From: Prostheceraeus crozeri
Taxonomy: Eukaryota > Platyhelminthes > Polycladida > Euryleptidae
Assembly: GCA_907163375.1 (NCBI GenBank)
Contig: CAJQUW010003219.1
Location: forward strand, 124,001 to 188,000
Length of the DNA stretch: 64,000 nt
Reading direction: 5' to 3'
Part shown: positions 62,022 through 64,000 of the stretch, piece after piece
Layout of the letters: every line of letters begins with the position of its first letter
How positions within the stretch are numbered: position 1 is the first letter of the stretch
The notes under the pieces: generated by a model
Told to the model about the DNA's origin: nothing
What the model saw: the letters and a program-made list of their open reading frames with translations, nothing else
Databases searched by the model: none
Position numbers and translations under genes: made by a program

Positions 62022-64000
62022 AGCATCATCTTCCAGTTCTCAACATGGCAAAAGAATGGACTAAATTTGTAAGTTAGGGTCTATAAGAAATTGGTATTTC
62101 GATAGAATTGGCGTTTGAAGATTCTGCTTTGCGAAGGATTATAGCCGCATCGAATAGTGTTTTGTCTTTGGTTTTGTCTGTTATCATAAGGAAAATAGGT
62201 TCTATTATAATTAGGGACAAAATTTTTCCTGGACGTTTTTTGGCGGACCGTCAATTGGCAGAAGATGTAAATCAGAAGAAAAAAAGTTGCTTCTTTTCCC
62301 AAATTAATTTGTTTAAGGTAGCTTCCATTTCTGAGGCTCGATCCCATTGTTGGAATTGTTGCTGAATGTCACGTTCATCACAGTTTAACTGCATCATTTC
62401 TATCATTTCATTGTCAATTCTTTCCATAAAATCCGTTTTTGCTGTTGCAGTCATCCTTGATCTTGTTATCTCATGATAAACCTCCTTTTTCATCAAATCC
62501 CTTATTCTCGAGAGTCACCAGGCTTTTGGCACGTAAGTGTGACCTAAATTCGCACGCAGAGGATTACAGTGTAGCTGAATGATGTGGAAGAGGATTTTTA
62601 AATAACTTTTTCGGAATTCTCGGAGCTGTTTCCTGAAGGGCTTGTTCATGGGCTGTTGAATTGCTTCTATGGGCTTCATACAATGCGAACTTCCGTTGAT
62701 TAAGTTTTTTATCCCATTCTTGTTTAGGTATCCCATGTTCCAAATTTTTTTTGATTTCTGTCGATGTACCATTCATTTTAGAATCAATTTCGAGTTTCAA
62801 TTTACTAACCTCAGTGAATAAATACTTTAACGGAATTGAGTGATCATGATTGTAATGCAGAAGGAATGATGGTATTTCACAGATTATCAGTGTCATGACA
62901 GCCCTGGAGATTTAATGTTTGTCAAATTAGCAATTCGATGGGTTCCTATTACCATAGAGTAGGGATATCCTATGCCTATTACTTTCTTGCTCAACCTCAA
63001 GGGTATTTTCTTAAGCGTGATCATAACACATGCAACCTGCCACTTGCAGAGCAAAATTACATAATCAAAGACAATTACTTCAATTAACTTTGTAAGATGG
63101 TTCCACATCAGTAGTAACCCTATCCCAGACGCAAGTGAAAAATGTGAAATGATGAGTCATCAGGCTGACTCAGCCCCCCCCCCTCTGGAAGGAAGGTGAA
63201 GGAGGTGGCCAAGGATGTGCTGGGAGGAATGGGTCCGAGAGGAAGCCACCGCCCCCCCCCCGACGACTCAACTGACCAAATTGGCCGAAAAGACCAAAAT
63301 TGTTCAGAATCATGTGAAACAAACTTCTATCAAGGTTTCAGGTTGAAATTCGCACAAAAAAAATTTCGAAAATGTTCGTTGCTTTGGGTCTCGACACAGG
63401 ATTTTTTCGTGAAAAAATTTTTTTTCAAAATGTTGGAATTGAGCTCCGAGACCCATCCCATCGTGTTTGTCGTCAACAGTTGGGTCGGTGAAGTTTCTGT
63501 GAAAAACCGCCCCCCCCTCCCAACGACTCAAGCGACCAAGTTGGTCGATTGGTCGAAAAAACCAAAGTTGTACAGAATCATGTGAAACAAACTTCTATCA
63601 AGGTTTCAAATTGAAATTCACACAAAAAATTTTTTCGAAAATTTTTCACTACGGTGGTTGAAAATACTTGGATTTTTTCAAGTCCAAATGTGAAATGTCG
63701 CTTTTTTAGCCAACTTTGACGATGAATAGCGGAGGATTGGAAGTGAATGAAGAGCTCGGGTTTCTTTCAGGGGTAAGACCGCGCTTTGTTCTCTAGGATC
63801 CACTCTTTTCAGATGCGTGGCAGGCTCCGTTTTTAAATGAGAGCCTGTTCAAAATCGAGTTTTTGCGCATTTTCCAAGATTTTGGAATTTTTTGAAAAAA
63901 CGACCGAGTGTTTTAACTCGGCTTCTGGTCATCGTAGAGGGTCGAGGGATGTCTTAAATGAAAGGGGAGAGCGAGAAAACGTGACACTTAAAATTTGGAG
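62022..64000. other. Right flank, no gene recognised
   Basis: Starts AGCATC after C's terminus. Short minus-strand frames at 62,272-62,896 have Glu/Lys-rich sequence but no recognisable family, possibly a decayed transposon gene. 63,240-63,640 is a tandem repeat. Poly-C runs occur at 63,174, 63,252 and 63,509. Confidence 0.5.
63240..63640 (+). repeat. Tandem repeat of period 268
   Basis: The block poly-C, GACTCAA-GACCAA-TTGG, CAGAATCATGTGAAACAAAC, TATCAAGGTTTCA occurs twice (CAAGGTTTCA at 63,331 and 63,599). The poly-C next to ACGACTCAA and the AAAATTTTTTCGAAAATTTTTC tract recall the subterminal repeats of the Polintons here. Confidence 0.65.

Noticed and set aside
62272-62896. Retrotransposon gag or reverse-transcriptase fragment in the right flank
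   Set aside because: No diagnostic motif (zinc knuckle, YxDD, tyrosine recombinase box) is visible.
1-64000. CRISPR arrays, rRNA or tRNA genes
   Set aside because: No repeat-spacer pattern, no rRNA segments and no cloverleaf with a GGTTCGA-type T arm were seen.

Overview
The window is animal-type eukaryotic DNA: AT-rich, with GT-AG introns and TATA boxes. It is dominated by three copies of one family of Polinton/Maverick (adintovirus-like) self-synthesising DNA transposons. The gene set shows this: a retrovirus-type integrase with a chromodomain, a protein-primed family B DNA polymerase, an adenain-like cysteine protease, a packaging ATPase, a double-jelly-roll major capsid protein and several basic or membrane-active virion proteins. 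The host cannot be named from the sequence; an invertebrate is my guess.

Layout. Element A (1-17,993) enters from the left with its 5' part outside the window and is heavily decayed. A spacer of about 3.9 kb (17,994-21,866) holds diverged non-coding repeats. Element B (21,867-43,625, 21.8 kb) is complete, with long terminal inverted repeats starting AGTAGTAAG. Element C (43,626-62,021) has lost its 5' 1.9 kb and abuts the right end of B directly. The last 2 kb is flank with a tandem repeat. B and C are near-identical over most of their length; A is an older relative.

Gene order in B: spliced basic-tailed gene, mini zinc peptide, DEDD-exonuclease-like gene, conserved ORF, membrane-RING, pX-like core protein, ATPase, basic structural protein, Cys-rich protein, integrase, pVI-like protein, major capsid protein, protease; then leftward a TBP-like gene overlapping a PC4-like gene, and a second PC4-like gene; rightward two related structural proteins; leftward PolB with two introns; rightward an acidic protein; leftward a small gene and a zinc-finger/coiled-coil gene. 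All three copies carry inactivating lesions in core genes, and B and C share several of them.

Most notable: (1) five sequences on the minus strand fold as HDV-like self-cleaving ribozymes, each just downstream of the stop codon of a leftward gene; (2) the elements encode a TATA-binding-protein homologue beside two PC4-like paralogues, which suggests an element-borne transcription-initiation module; (3) two genes have a first coding exon that is only the ATG; (4) B and C diverge abruptly at the ribozyme, beyond which the coiled-coil gene module differs.
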